Program-made: the position numbers and the translations under genes
Assembly (NCBI GenBank): GCA_963778675.1
Contig: CAVZVI010000011.1
Coordinates: 1,240,001 to 1,304,000 of the forward strand
From: CAWCDJ01 sp963778675
GTDB taxonomy: Bacteria > Acidobacteriota > Terriglobia > Bryobacterales > Bryobacteraceae
Reading direction: 5' to 3'
DNA: 64,000 bases
Shown: piece after piece, positions 21,401 through 29,113 of the stretch
Layout of the letters: the number at the start of each line of letters is the position of its first letter
Numbering within the stretch: position 1 is the first letter of the stretch
The notes under the pieces: generated by a model
Database searches by the model: none
What the model saw: the letters and a program-made list of their open reading frames with translations, nothing else
Told to the model about the DNA's origin: nothing

Positions 21401-21765
21401 GTAACCGCGCCGACTTTGAGCGAGAAATCCACCGACGGGCGCGACTGCACATGAAGCTCGATGTCCTTTTGCTCCTGGGGCCCGAAGCCGGCAGCCGTGA
21501 CCCGGACCGAATAGGTACCCGGCGGGAGCGCGGTGAACTGGTATTCGCCCGCATCGTTTGTGGGCACGGTCCGTTTGACGCCGGTGGCGCCGTTGGTGAT
21601 GGTGACCACCGCTTTCGGCACGGCGGCCCCGCTGGAATCGCGGACGGTTCCGACAATCGCGCCGGTATCGATCTGCGCGGCGGACGGGTTGGCGAGCGCC
21701 AGAAGAAGCGCGAAGACGCTCAGCGCTCGCACAATCGTGATTACAGTTGAATTCCTCGTCGGCAT
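18412..21765 (-). CDS. TonB-dependent receptor, Oar-like, with N-terminal CarboxypepD_reg domain
   Basis: 1117 residues. Signal peptide (ALSVFALLLALANPSAAQ), then a carboxypeptidase-regulatory-like domain at ~33-115 (GTVRDSSGAAVPKAVVTITN), a plug with LPLNGRRYADLALLEPG, and a long beta-barrel ending QFALKLYF with the terminal aromatic of outer-membrane proteins. Of the Oar/OmpA-related class abundant in Acidobacteriota, for TonB-powered uptake of large ligands such as glycans or peptides. A GGGGGAGAA-like ribosome-binding site precedes ATG 21765. A consensus TATAAT lies just upstream, and the PIG-L deacetylase follows after 4 bases. Confidence 0.92.
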   Translation of the reverse strand: MPTRNSTVITIVRALSVFALLLALANPSAAQIDTGAIVGTVRDSSGAAVPKAVVTITNGATGVKRTVPTNDAGEYQFTALPPGTYSVRVTAAGFGPQEQKDIELHVQSRPSVDFSLKVGAVTETVQVQSAGALLQTQSADVGGVVQERQIRDLPLNGRRYADLALLEPGIQKNLTNSNNTAPDRFSSNGNLETQNYFSLDGVDNNSGSTNLQEGSVQTVQPPPDALQEFRVQTRTYSAEFGTSAGAVINASMKSGTNAFHGDVWEFVRNSRFDSNSFFNNAGGVTRGHFSQNQFGGTIGGPIIKNKTFFFFDAQNFTSRKATTVNSAVPTPLMKQGNFTELKASLANPVVPSQNGCITGNIIAAGCIDPVGQKLLALYPDPNIPSAVARLGQPGSWTGAPNYQFQYSVPNDTYSWDTRVDHNITDTSRVFGRFSDYTVDRQDPPWTGNPLAGNGNFATQYRIRGKSVAAAWTDLLKPAMLNELRAGFSRDYAHSDPIGLTLGTSNATDYGLTGIPSGPNDAGLPPINISGLQRLGSSPWRPQFQVSQVWQLLDTLSWLKGNHSLKFGYEHRHTSDNFLDIQSLQGQITASGIYSGNSGLGVPDFLLGDISTAAFTTPTVVHNYQDSNNFFAQDTWRLKPTLTVTYGLRYELFSPILNHQNAMSNFTPANGGGFVTAQSGDWYARGLVHPDKNDFAPRVGFSWQPKERVVLRGGYGIFYQHIIRIGSESMLAINPPWVIDGSLAQTLGSTTPAFQLKNGFPASQFTPALVDLTKLQTRAQDPNERTGYVSQVSFGPQIEISQSTVLDISYVGNFGRKMNRLRNANQGFVTGFDANGKPMTIFPYANLNTTLTSTTGNHAFLELATNDGNTNYNGLLVSLRRRFSKRLSYGISYTWSHNFSDYVDNLTGGSTPASAYNYSLERSNSPFDVTHRFVANAVWDLPIGKGGAVLNSDHLASRLIGGWQVNSIVTLETGTPFTVSAPDVSATGGSHANRASCIGDPYAGATSDPSQFVGSGSTGFFLNPKAFTTPASGYFGNCAPRAFHGPGIQNVDLSLFKRFPVTESWRVEFRSEFFNAFNHANFNNPSASVAASSLGSFGKSFSTVTDPREIQFALKLYF

Positions 21766-21793
21766 TTCTCCCCCTCGGAGTGGGTGTGCCGCA

Positions 21794-21822
21794 ATTATAG
21801 CTTACGAAGGGGGATGCGCGAA
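21794..21822 (-). promoter_or_regulatory. Promoter of the TonB receptor / PIG-L operon
   Basis: On the minus strand a perfect -10 TATAAT occupies 21799-21794, about 29 bases before the ATG at 21765. A weak -35 (TTCGCG, 21822-21817) sits 17 bases further upstream. It lies between an intrinsic terminator and the receptor start, which supports independent transcription. Confidence 0.5.
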
Positions 21823-21830
21823 ACGCATTT

Positions 21831-21869
21831 GAAACAAAACAGGAGGCGGGAAGCCTCGCTCCCCGCCTC
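21831..21869 (-). terminator. Intrinsic terminator after the oxidoreductase gene
   Basis: Minus-strand reading gives a stem GAGGCGGG / CCCGCCTC (21869-21862 with 21850-21843, 8 perfect pairs, 11-base loop) followed by CTGTTTTGTTTC. It lies 24 bases after the stop of the Gfo/Idh gene and before the receptor promoter, so it separates the two transcription units. Confidence 0.75.
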
Positions 21870-21892
21870 GCTCCGTACGGAAAGATACAGCG

Positions 21893-23470
21893 CTACGACT
21901 TGACTGCGTGGAACTCCCATCCTTTGCGCAGGGTGGGTCTGAGCAGCTTATTGGCCTCGGTGTTGTTGGTGAAGCGCATCTTCTCCGGGTCGTACTCCAG
22001 TTTGCCCTCGTTGCGGAGCGCGATGACGCCCAGCAGCATCCACTCCACGAACGGCGCCGCGACGCTGAAGTTCGAGCACGCGGGGTCGCCGCCCTTGCAG
22101 GCGCGGATGAAGTCGCGCATATGGCCGGGCGAACGCGTCAACAGGGGTGGCGGCATCCGGTAATCCTTCATCTTTTCGACGGGGATCAGACGCGTCACAT
22201 CGCCGTAGGTGCCCGTCGTCAGCATTCCCTTGTCGCCGACGAAGAGGCTGCCATCCGGTTGCGGGAAGCGGAGCGGCGTTGTGGCCGCTTTCAACGCCTG
22301 GAACTCGTCCCAGTTGAAGACACGGCCGGGAGAATGGAATTCGTTGCCTGCCGGGCGCATCCCGCCCATTCCCATCCCCATTCGGCCGCCGCCGGGCCCG
22401 CCCGGTGCGCCCATCCCACGACCGCCGCCCGGACGCGGCAGCATGGGCGGGTCGCCCAGCCATTCGCCTTCCGGAACGCCCGCGATCTTCGGGGCTTCTT
22501 TCATGCCGTCGTACCAAAACACCTTGAGCGCCGGCATGTCGCCGTAGGCGGCGAAATCGAACCGGATCACGGATGCCTTGGGGAACATGAAGGGGCTGAC
22601 GCCTTCCTTCTTGATGCACTCGACGCTGAGGAGCTTCCGGTTCGACAGATGGAGCGCCATGTTCGGCGCGCCCAGAATATGGCACGCCATGTCGCCCAGG
22701 GCGCCGCAGCCGAAATCGTAGAACCCGCGCCAGTTGAACGGCTGGTAGAAGAAACCGCCATTCCGGTCGGGCTCTGTTTTGCCGCCGGCCGTGAACGGGC
22801 GCTTATCGGCAACGCCGAGCCAGAGATCCCAGTCCAGAGTGGACGGGATCGGATCCTCTTTCGGGATCTCGGTGAGGCCCTGCGGCCACATCGGCCGGTC
22901 GCTCCAGGCGTGTACTTCGCTGACGCCGCCGATGTCTCCGTTCCAGATGATTTCGGCGCACTGACGCGTGCCCTCGTTGGAATATCCCTGGTTGCCCATC
23001 TGGGTGGCGACCTTGTATTTCACGGCCGCCTCGCGCAACTGCCGGGCTTCCCAGACCGTGCGTACCAGCGGCTTTTGTACGTAGACATGCTTGCCGCGTT
23101 CCATACACCACATGGCCGCGGTGGCATGCATATGATCCGGTATGGCGACGATCACGGCATCGATATTCTTGCCTTCTTTATCGAGCATCTGCCGGAAGTC
23201 CCGGAACTTCGGCGCCTTGTCAAAGCGGCCGAACATACCGGCGGCGCGGCGGTCGTCCACATCGCAGAGCGCCACGATGTTTTCAGTGGGCGCCGCGGCC
23301 GAGATATTGGCCGCAGCCTGGCCGCCGGCGCCGATCGACGCGAAGTTCAGTTTCTCGTTCGGGGACTTGTACCCCGCTGATTTCAGGGAAGGCGTGCTGC
23401 CGAAGCCCACTGCCGGAACAGCGCCGGCCAACAGGCTGCCATAAAAAAAGTATCGCCTCGATATTGCCAT
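21893..23470 (-). CDS. TAT-exported Gfo/Idh/MocA family oxidoreductase
   Basis: 525 residues. The N-terminus ISRRYFFYGSLLAGAVPAVG is a twin-arginine signal. The Rossmann fold follows (FASIGAGGQAAANI), with IPDHMHATAAMWCMERGKHV leading to the cofactor Lys motif VYVQKPL, where the more usual EKP is QKP as in many exported members. The C-terminal half is the alpha/beta substrate domain. Around residues 340-380 there is an unusual Gly/Met/Arg-rich insertion. It follows a TAT-signal isomerase with a 30-base gap. Probably an NAD(P)-dependent sugar oxidoreductase in the periplasm; substrate unknown. Confidence 0.88.
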   Translation of the reverse strand: MAISRRYFFYGSLLAGAVPAVGFGSTPSLKSAGYKSPNEKLNFASIGAGGQAAANISAAAPTENIVALCDVDDRRAAGMFGRFDKAPKFRDFRQMLDKEGKNIDAVIVAIPDHMHATAAMWCMERGKHVYVQKPLVRTVWEARQLREAAVKYKVATQMGNQGYSNEGTRQCAEIIWNGDIGGVSEVHAWSDRPMWPQGLTEIPKEDPIPSTLDWDLWLGVADKRPFTAGGKTEPDRNGGFFYQPFNWRGFYDFGCGALGDMACHILGAPNMALHLSNRKLLSVECIKKEGVSPFMFPKASVIRFDFAAYGDMPALKVFWYDGMKEAPKIAGVPEGEWLGDPPMLPRPGGGRGMGAPGGPGGGRMGMGMGGMRPAGNEFHSPGRVFNWDEFQALKAATTPLRFPQPDGSLFVGDKGMLTTGTYGDVTRLIPVEKMKDYRMPPPLLTRSPGHMRDFIRACKGGDPACSNFSVAAPFVEWMLLGVIALRNEGKLEYDPEKMRFTNNTEANKLLRPTLRKGWEFHAVKS

Positions 23471-23500
23471 TCGAAACTCCTCGAATCTGTAGTCCGCGGA

Positions 23501-24478
23501 CTACGCCAGACAGCTCTTGACATAAGCGAGGCACTTCTTGGCCTCGGCAACGATGTTCGAACCCTCGGGAATCGGATACTCCAACTCCAGGTTTGCCGGG
23601 AACGGGTACTTCTCCGTCTTGAGCAGTTGCAGCACTTCCTTCATGGGAGTGTCTCCGGTGCCCCAGACGGCCACGTTGGGTCCGTGGTTCTTCTTGCGAT
23701 CCTTGACGTGCAGGTTGGTGATCTTATCGTGGTGCTGCTTGATGAACGCGACGGCATCGTACCCGGCGGCCGTGAAGTGGCCGATATCGAGATTGATCCC
23801 GTTGTACTTGCCGTACCCCATCAGGGTGTCGTAGCTTTCAAGAGTCGCGGTCTGGTTCGGGTCGTTGGTCGCGTCATGGCCGTGATAACCCACCAGCAGC
23901 TTGTGCTTGTCCGCCACCGGGGCGATACGCTTCGCCATGGTGAGGGTGGTGCTGGTGGTGATGCCCTTGACGCCCAGGCCCTTGGCCATGCTGAACCCGT
24001 ACTCGATGTCTTCATCCTTCATGCTGTCCTGCATGTTGTAGCAGAGCAGGGCAACGTCGATGCCGGAATCGTTGAATTTCCGGGTGACCGCTTTCCACGT
24101 TTTAGCATTTGTCGAGGCGCGCCACTGCGCCAGTTTCTCCACGGCGGCCTGCCGTTCGGCCTGTTGCTCGGCGGTCAACGGTGCGCGCCCTCCGCCGGGT
24201 CCACGGCCCATCCCGCCGCGGCCGAACATCGGCATTGCGGGTGCGCCGGCCAGGGCTTCGCAATGGTTCGACATCAGCTCGGCTTCGCCCAGCCCGATCT
24301 CCACGTACGCTTTGATGATCGCTTCCGGATCGGGGCTGGCAATCCGATTGAAGCTGTAGGTGATGGCGCCGATCTGAACGCCCCCGAACTTCGAGTCGAT
24401 CATCTTCGCCCCAAACGCCCTCGAGAGCGGCACCGAGGCGAGCGCGATCTTCCCCAAATCTCTTCTGGTGAATTCCAT
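23501..24478 (-). CDS. TAT-exported sugar phosphate isomerase/epimerase family protein
   Basis: 325 residues. The N-terminus MEFTRRDLGKIALASVPLSR is a twin-arginine signal. The rest is a xylose-isomerase-like TIM barrel of the AP endonuclease 2 superfamily. VGYHGHDATNDP, NLDIGHFTAAGYD and NLHVKDRKKNHG provide His/Asp/Glu metal ligands on successive strands. A Gly/Arg/Met-rich loop (MFGRGGMGRGPGGGR) interrupts the first third. First gene of a two-gene operon with the oxidoreductase, implying a combined oxidation/isomerisation of a sugar in the periplasm. The ribosome-binding site AAAGGAACAGG is adjacent to the ATG. Confidence 0.88.
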   Translation of the reverse strand: MEFTRRDLGKIALASVPLSRAFGAKMIDSKFGGVQIGAITYSFNRIASPDPEAIIKAYVEIGLGEAELMSNHCEALAGAPAMPMFGRGGMGRGPGGGRAPLTAEQQAERQAAVEKLAQWRASTNAKTWKAVTRKFNDSGIDVALLCYNMQDSMKDEDIEYGFSMAKGLGVKGITTSTTLTMAKRIAPVADKHKLLVGYHGHDATNDPNQTATLESYDTLMGYGKYNGINLDIGHFTAAGYDAVAFIKQHHDKITNLHVKDRKKNHGPNVAVWGTGDTPMKEVLQLLKTEKYPFPANLELEYPIPEGSNIVAEAKKCLAYVKSCLA

Positions 24479-24670
24479 CCTGTTCCTTTCAGTCCAGCTT
24501 TAAGTTCATGATTTCATTAGATAACCGACCGGCAGTTCGTCAAACGGACAAAAGACTACTCAATTCTGAAAATACAACAAGCCGGAGGCCAAATACCAGT
24601 TGTGTCTTTTTCCGGCGTATCAATGAATGGCGCAAGCGCACGCCGCCGGGTTACCGGCAAAAAAATAGCC

Positions 24671-24705
24671 TTGACATTCATCTGGATTAGTACTAATTAA
24701 TTAGT
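24671..24705 (+). promoter_or_regulatory. BlaI-type promoter/operator with three half-sites
   Basis: A perfect -35 TTGACA occupies 24671-24676. It is followed by two overlapping perfect palindromes, ATTAGTACTAAT (24686-24697) and ACTAATTAATTAGT (24692-24705), that is three copies of the ATTAGT/ACTAAT half-site ending exactly at the ATG of the repressor. This would cover the -10 region and the transcription start, as expected for autorepression by a BlaI dimer. No ribosome-binding site lies between the site and the ATG, so the message may be leaderless. Confidence 0.7.
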
Positions 24706-25077
24706 ATGCGACGGCGGAGTTCGACACTGACCGGACAGGAACTGGAAATCATGAAGATCGTGTGGGAGCGCGACAGCGTCACCGTCCGCGACGTCTACGA
24801 GGCGTTGCTGGAACAGCGCAAAGTGGCCTACACGACCGTCATGACCATGATGAAAATCCTGGAACAGAAGAAGTATCTGAAGAAGACGCAAGCGGACCGC
24901 GCTTATGTGTACCGGCCGGCACAGCCCAAGGGACAGGTCATCGGCGCCATGGTGCGGGAGTTCGTCAACCGCGTCTTCAACGGTTCGGCGGAGCCCCTGC
25001 TGGTGCACCTGGTCGAAGACAACCAGCTCTCGCGCGAAGACCTGGAGGAGATCGCGCGGCTGCGGAGGAAGTCATGA
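24706..25077 (+). CDS. BlaI/MecI/CopY family transcriptional repressor
   Basis: 123 residues, typical length. The winged helix at ~8-80 includes LTGQELEIMKIVWERDSVTV and the recognition region KVAYTTVMTMMKILEQKKYL. The C-terminal helices form the dimer and carry the site normally cut by an M56 peptidase. The palindromic operator abuts the start codon. The stop overlaps the ATG of the M56 gene (ATGA, 25074-25077), so repressor and sensor are translationally coupled. The regulated genes beyond this operon are not visible. Confidence 0.94.
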   Translation: MRRRSSTLTGQELEIMKIVWERDSVTVRDVYEALLEQRKVAYTTVMTMMKILEQKKYLKKTQADRAYVYRPAQPKGQVIGAMVREFVNRVFNGSAEPLLVHLVEDNQLSREDLEEIARLRRKS

Positions 25078-26909
25078 GCGAATCGCTGATCTGGCGGAAT
25101 CTCGCCACCTATTGCCTGCAGGTCGGACTGCTGATCGGTCTGGCGGCCTTCGTACCCGCCTTACTGCGCCTGCGCATGCCCCGCGCGAAACTGGCGTACT
25201 GGCACATTCTGCTGGCGGCCTGCCTGGTGCTTCCCCTCGTCCATCCCTGGCAGCAGGACGCGGCCGCGGGCGACGTCCAGGTCACGAGCGTAATTCTGGC
25301 GGTGCAGCCGGCGGCGTCGGCGGCGCGGGCCATTCCGTGGAACCTGGTCGGCCTGGCGGTTCTGGCGGCCGGCGTTCTCGGCCGGCTCATCTGGCTAGCG
25401 GCCGGCTTCTGGCGCTTGCGCCTGTTTCGCCGCCGTTCGGCGCCGCTCGAAGCCGCTCCCGTGGAAGGAGCCGCCGAGTTTCGCATCAGCGACGACGTCT
25501 CCGGCCCGGTGACTTTCGGCTGGCGGCGCCCAGTGGTGCTCCTGCCGGCCCGCTTCCCCCAGCTCGACCGGCGGATGCGGGACGCCATTCTGTGCCACGA
25601 ACTGCTCCATATCGAGCGCAATGACTGGCTCTTCACGCTGGCTGAAGAACTGGTCCGCGCCGTTTTCTGGTTCCATCCGGCGATCTGGTGGCTGCTCGGC
25701 GAAATTCAACTGGCGCGCGAGCAGGCGGTGGATCGCGAAGTCATCGAGCGCACCAATTCCCGCGACGAGTACGTGGATGCGCTGCTAGCCATCGCCGGCC
25801 ACAGCACCCAGGCCGACCTGGCCCCGGCCCCATTGTTCCTGAGGAAGCGTCATCTCAAACAAAGAGTGGTTTCGATTTTGAAGGAGGTTCGCATGTCGAG
25901 GACAAAGATGATATCGGCGCTCGCCGGCGGGCTGGGCATCCTGGCCGCGGCGTGCTGGTTCGTAACCGCAACATTCCCCCTGGCCGCGGCCCCGCAGAGC
26001 GATGCGGCCGGAGTGACCGTCAATCTCGGCGGCGGCGCCGTTCTGCACCGCACGCCGGTTGCCTACCCCGAAGCGGCCCGCGCCAAAGGCGTTCAGGGCG
26101 ATGTGACCGTGGAAGTCAAGCTCGACGCGGCCGGCAACGTCAGTGACGCTCGCATTCTGAGCGGCCCGGACGAGCTGCACAAGGCGGCGCTCGAATCCGT
26201 GCTGCAATGGCACTTCACGCGTGACTCGGCCGGCATCACGCGCCAGGTAACCATCGGTTTCCACGCGGCGGCACCTCCCGCTACCGGTGTCGTGCACACC
26301 ACCCGGTCGGCGCAGACGCAAGCCCAGCCGACAGCGGCCGTGGGCCGCACCGTGAAGAGCATCGCGTTCGCGGGTCTCCCGGAAGACCAGCAGAATGAGC
26401 TCAAGGCGAAGCTGCCGATCCACCAGGGGGACACCATCACGGCGGAGCTGATGGCGCAAACCACTGCCATTGTCAAAGACTACGACGAGCATCTCACGGT
26501 CTTCACTCCACCCGTAAGCGATAGTGCGGCAAGCATCGTGATCGTGAGAGCGAATACGATGGTGCCTGTCGTATCGAGCCAAAACGCGTCGAGCCAAAAC
26601 GCGCCCTCAACTCCGCCCGACCGGATCCGCATCGGCGGCAATGTGCAGCAGACGAAACTGGTTTCCCAGGCGCGGCCGACCTATCCTCCCGAGGCCAAGG
26701 CAGCACGAGTCCAGGGCGTCGTGAGACTTCAGGCAGTGATTGCCAAAGACGGGACGATCAAGGAATTACAGGCCTTGAGCGGGGACCCAATGCTGGTTCC
26801 TTCCGCGATGGAAGCCGTTAAACAATGGGTCTACCAGACTACTCTCCTGAACGGCAACCCCGTGGAAGTCATCACGCAGATCGATGTGAACTATACGCTG
26901 TCTCAATAG
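25074..26909 (+). CDS. M56 (BlaR1-like) peptidase fused to TonB and POTRA-like domains
   Basis: 611 residues from ATG 25074, with GGAGGAAG upstream. N-terminal membrane helices (~12-110) lead to a cytoplasmic zinc peptidase domain with HELLH at 175-179 and a downstream Glu-rich helix (AREQAVDREVIER). A further membrane helix lies near 277-300. The periplasmic part has a TonB C-terminal-like domain (~318-398, YPEAARAKGVQGDVTVEVKL), a POTRA-like segment (~425-490, VKSIAFAGLPEDQQNELK) and a second TonB-like domain (~527-609, YPPEAKAARVQGVVRLQAV). There is no penicillin-binding sensor domain, so the signal differs from BlaR1/MecR1. It probably cleaves the adjacent BlaI. Confidence 0.9.
   Translation: MSESLIWRNLATYCLQVGLLIGLAAFVPALLRLRMPRAKLAYWHILLAACLVLPLVHPWQQDAAAGDVQVTSVILAVQPAASAARAIPWNLVGLAVLAAGVLGRLIWLAAGFWRLRLFRRRSAPLEAAPVEGAAEFRISDDVSGPVTFGWRRPVVLLPARFPQLDRRMRDAILCHELLHIERNDWLFTLAEELVRAVFWFHPAIWWLLGEIQLAREQAVDREVIERTNSRDEYVDALLAIAGHSTQADLAPAPLFLRKRHLKQRVVSILKEVRMSRTKMISALAGGLGILAAACWFVTATFPLAAAPQSDAAGVTVNLGGGAVLHRTPVAYPEAARAKGVQGDVTVEVKLDAAGNVSDARILSGPDELHKAALESVLQWHFTRDSAGITRQVTIGFHAAAPPATGVVHTTRSAQTQAQPTAAVGRTVKSIAFAGLPEDQQNELKAKLPIHQGDTITAELMAQTTAIVKDYDEHLTVFTPPVSDSAASIVIVRANTMVPVVSSQNASSQNAPSTPPDRIRIGGNVQQTKLVSQARPTYPPEAKAARVQGVVRLQAVIAKDGTIKELQALSGDPMLVPSAMEAVKQWVYQTTLLNGNPVEVITQIDVNYTLSQ
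26574..26603 (+). repeat. Two tandem 15-bp units in the M56-TonB gene
   Basis: TCGAGCCAAAACGCG occurs twice in tandem (26574-26588 and 26589-26603), encoding a doubled SSQNA in the linker before the second TonB-like domain. The unit is a multiple of three, so copy-number change would keep the frame. Confidence 0.7.
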
Positions 26910-26943
26910 GCCACTTGGGCATGGCCGAATGTATAATCCGGTC

Positions 26944-28041
26944 ATGCCCGATCAGAACCGAAGGCAATTCGTTGCTTCTTCCGCCGGCGCCGCACTGGCC
27001 GCGACCGCGATCAAAACCGCGCCGGCGGCGCCGGCCCAGGCCGCCCGCATGCGGCTCGGCTGCCAGAGCGCGCCGAGTAGCGAGCCGCATATCGCCTATC
27101 TCGCGCGCTACGGGGTACAAGGGATCTGCGGTTATCCGGCGATCGCCGGCGACCGTCTCTATGCGACCGTCGATGAACTGAAAGCGCTCAAAGACCTGGG
27201 CGCGAAGTACAAGATTACCGTCGATGCGATCGCCCCTCCCTTCCTCGCGTCTAGTTTCATCGACCGCGAGAAGCATCCCGCCATCATGCTGGCCGAGAGC
27301 CCGCAGCGCGACCGCGACATCGAAGCGTTTCAGACGATGATCCGCAACTGCGCAGCCGCGGGCATTCCTGCCATCAAGTACAACATGAGCATTCTCGGCG
27401 TCCTGCGCACCGGCCGCAAGCCCGGCCGCGGCGATGCCACCTACAGTTGGTGGAGCCTGAAGGACGCCCATCCCGCGACCCCGCTCACACGCGCCGGCCG
27501 CGTAGACGCCGACGCCGCCTGGGAGCGCATCACCTACTTCCTCGATCGCGTCGTCCCGGTTGCCAACGAGTATAAGGTGCGTGTTGCCTGCCATCCGCAC
27601 GACCCCGGCGTCCCGCCGGAGGGCTACCAGGGCGTGACGCGCGTGCTCGGGACGGTGGACGGCCTGAAAAAGTTCATTTCCATTCACGAGAGCCCCTACC
27701 ACGGACTGAATTTCTGCCAGGGCACCGTTTCCGAGATGCTGCGCGACCCCGGAAAGGAGATCTACGACGTGATCCGCTATTTCGGCTCGCGCGGCAAGAT
27801 CTTCAACGTGCACTTCCGCAACATCCGCGGGCACCGGGACGAATTCGTCGAGGTCTATCCGGACGAGGGCGACATCGATTTCGTCAAGGCGATTCAGGTG
27901 TACAGGGAGGTCGGCTATCCCTACCTGCTGATGCCCGACCATGTACCGCAGGCCCCTGACGACCCGCGCGGCCTGCAGTCGTTCGCGTTCAGCTATGGCT
28001 ATATCCGCGCGCTGATCCAGGCAGCCGACCGCCTGTCGTGA
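26944..28041 (+). CDS. TAT-exported mannonate dehydratase-like TIM-barrel protein
   Basis: 365 residues from ATG 26944. The start NRRQFVASSAGAALAATA is a twin-arginine signal, unusual for this fold. The barrel shows HPHDPGVP, NFCQGTVSEM and IFNVHFRNIRG, matching the Cys/His/His/Asp metal ligands of UxuA mannonate dehydratase, which turns D-mannonate into 2-keto-3-deoxygluconate. A general xylose-isomerase-like sugar isomerase is the alternative. It is 34 bases after the M56 gene and convergent with the oligogalacturonate-lyase-like gene. Export implies a periplasmic substrate. Confidence 0.75.
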   Translation: MPDQNRRQFVASSAGAALAATAIKTAPAAPAQAARMRLGCQSAPSSEPHIAYLARYGVQGICGYPAIAGDRLYATVDELKALKDLGAKYKITVDAIAPPFLASSFIDREKHPAIMLAESPQRDRDIEAFQTMIRNCAAAGIPAIKYNMSILGVLRTGRKPGRGDATYSWWSLKDAHPATPLTRAGRVDADAAWERITYFLDRVVPVANEYKVRVACHPHDPGVPPEGYQGVTRVLGTVDGLKKFISIHESPYHGLNFCQGTVSEMLRDPGKEIYDVIRYFGSRGKIFNVHFRNIRGHRDEFVEVYPDEGDIDFVKAIQVYREVGYPYLLMPDHVPQAPDDPRGLQSFAFSYGYIRALIQAADRLS

Positions 28042-28051
28042 GGGCGCGGGC

Positions 28052-29113
28052 TCAGACCTCGACGATGTAAACCTGCGTCACGCCGGTACGGTCGCTGGCG
28101 AAAGCCACCAGGTCTTCCTCGAACGACCACGACGGATGCGGGTGCGTCCACTGCGGCCCGTAGACCGTGTCTCCGGCATTCTCCATCCAGCTCAGGTTGT
28201 TGCGTGCCTCCGCGAAATCCTCCGCCAGGGCGTATCGCGACTTGCGCCATTGCGTGCCCTGCCCGCTCGCCTCGCTCAGGCAGAGACGCCGCCGCGCTCC
28301 GGTGGTGGCATCAATGATCTGCAGGCCGTCGTCGGGATGATTGGTGTCGCACAGGATGCGTTCGCCCCGCCGGTCCGGCGCAATGTGCCAGGCGTTGTAT
28401 TCGGTGATGGTCGTGATTCCGCGCGTCGTCCAATCCATGCGGCGGACGGCAAAAGGCCAAACCGTGAAGACCAGGTCTCCGGTGGCGCCCAGAAAAGTCT
28501 CGTGAACGATGAACTCATCGTTGCCGTGGTCGTAGAGACATTCGAGGCCGGATCCGTCGCGCCTCACGCGGTGCATGCGGGGAGCCGGGTCGCCCGCGAA
28601 CTCGATCCATTCCGGCTCGCGCGGGTGGAACTGGGGGTGGATGACGGTGCGCGGAAAGGGAATCGTGTGCCAGCCCGAGCCATCGAATCGCCCGGCCGCC
28701 AGGCCCGTCTCCGCGCCGCGCTTGTAGGCGGCCGTCAGCCACGCACCGTCGGAACTGATGGAGCATTCCCCCAACTCGGCCCCATCCAGTTCAGCGATCT
28801 GCCGCTCCGCCGGCGCGGAACGGTCGATCGCCCAGAGGCCGCCGCCGCGCGTCACCACCAGCGTCCTCCGGTCCGGATGCAGCGCCGCGCTGAACGGATG
28901 AATCGGCGGGCCCGCGGTGAGTTGCCTGGTTTCTTCGGAATCGAGCGACACCTCGAAGAGTTGTGGAGCCCCGGTGCGGTAGGAGGTGAAGAACAGACTG
29001 CGTCCGCCCGGAAGGAACGAGCTTTGCAAAAAATAACTGGGGTGATTGATGGCCGGGCCGTCAGTCACTTGCGTGACGCGCGCGCCGGTCGCCGGGTCGA
29101 ACCAGGTTTTCAT
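28052..29113 (-). CDS. Oligogalacturonate lyase-like beta-propeller protein
   Basis: 353 residues from ATG 29113, no signal peptide. A seven-bladed-propeller pattern opens with WFDPATGARVTQVTDGP and SYFLQSSFLPGGRSLFFTS, the hallmark of oligogalacturonide lyase-type enzymes (PL22), and includes HPQFHPREPEWIEFAG and CDTNHPDDGLQI with the catalytic/metal His region. These act in the cytoplasm on short pectin fragments. The start overlaps the stop of the MetE-like gene (ATGA), an odd partner. Fits the uronate theme of the surrounding genes. Confidence 0.75.
   Translation of the reverse strand: MKTWFDPATGARVTQVTDGPAINHPSYFLQSSFLPGGRSLFFTSYRTGAPQLFEVSLDSEETRQLTAGPPIHPFSAALHPDRRTLVVTRGGGLWAIDRSAPAERQIAELDGAELGECSISSDGAWLTAAYKRGAETGLAAGRFDGSGWHTIPFPRTVIHPQFHPREPEWIEFAGDPAPRMHRVRRDGSGLECLYDHGNDEFIVHETFLGATGDLVFTVWPFAVRRMDWTTRGITTITEYNAWHIAPDRRGERILCDTNHPDDGLQIIDATTGARRRLCLSEASGQGTQWRKSRYALAEDFAEARNNLSWMENAGDTVYGPQWTHPHPSWSFEEDLVAFASDRTGVTQVYIVEV

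Noticed and set aside
20287..21750. Open frame of 487 codons opposite the first TonB receptor
   Set aside because: Mirror frame of conserved plug and barrel sequence; no ribosome-binding site or domain.
24640..24667. Stem GCCGG-GTTA-CCGGC next to an A7 run as a terminator
   Set aside because: The A run follows the stem on the plus strand and, read on the minus strand, the T run precedes it; the geometry is wrong for an intrinsic terminator.
24706..26909. Beta-lactam resistance regulator pair
   Set aside because: BlaI and M56 parts fit, but the penicillin-binding sensor domain is absent and no beta-lactamase or PBP gene is adjacent.
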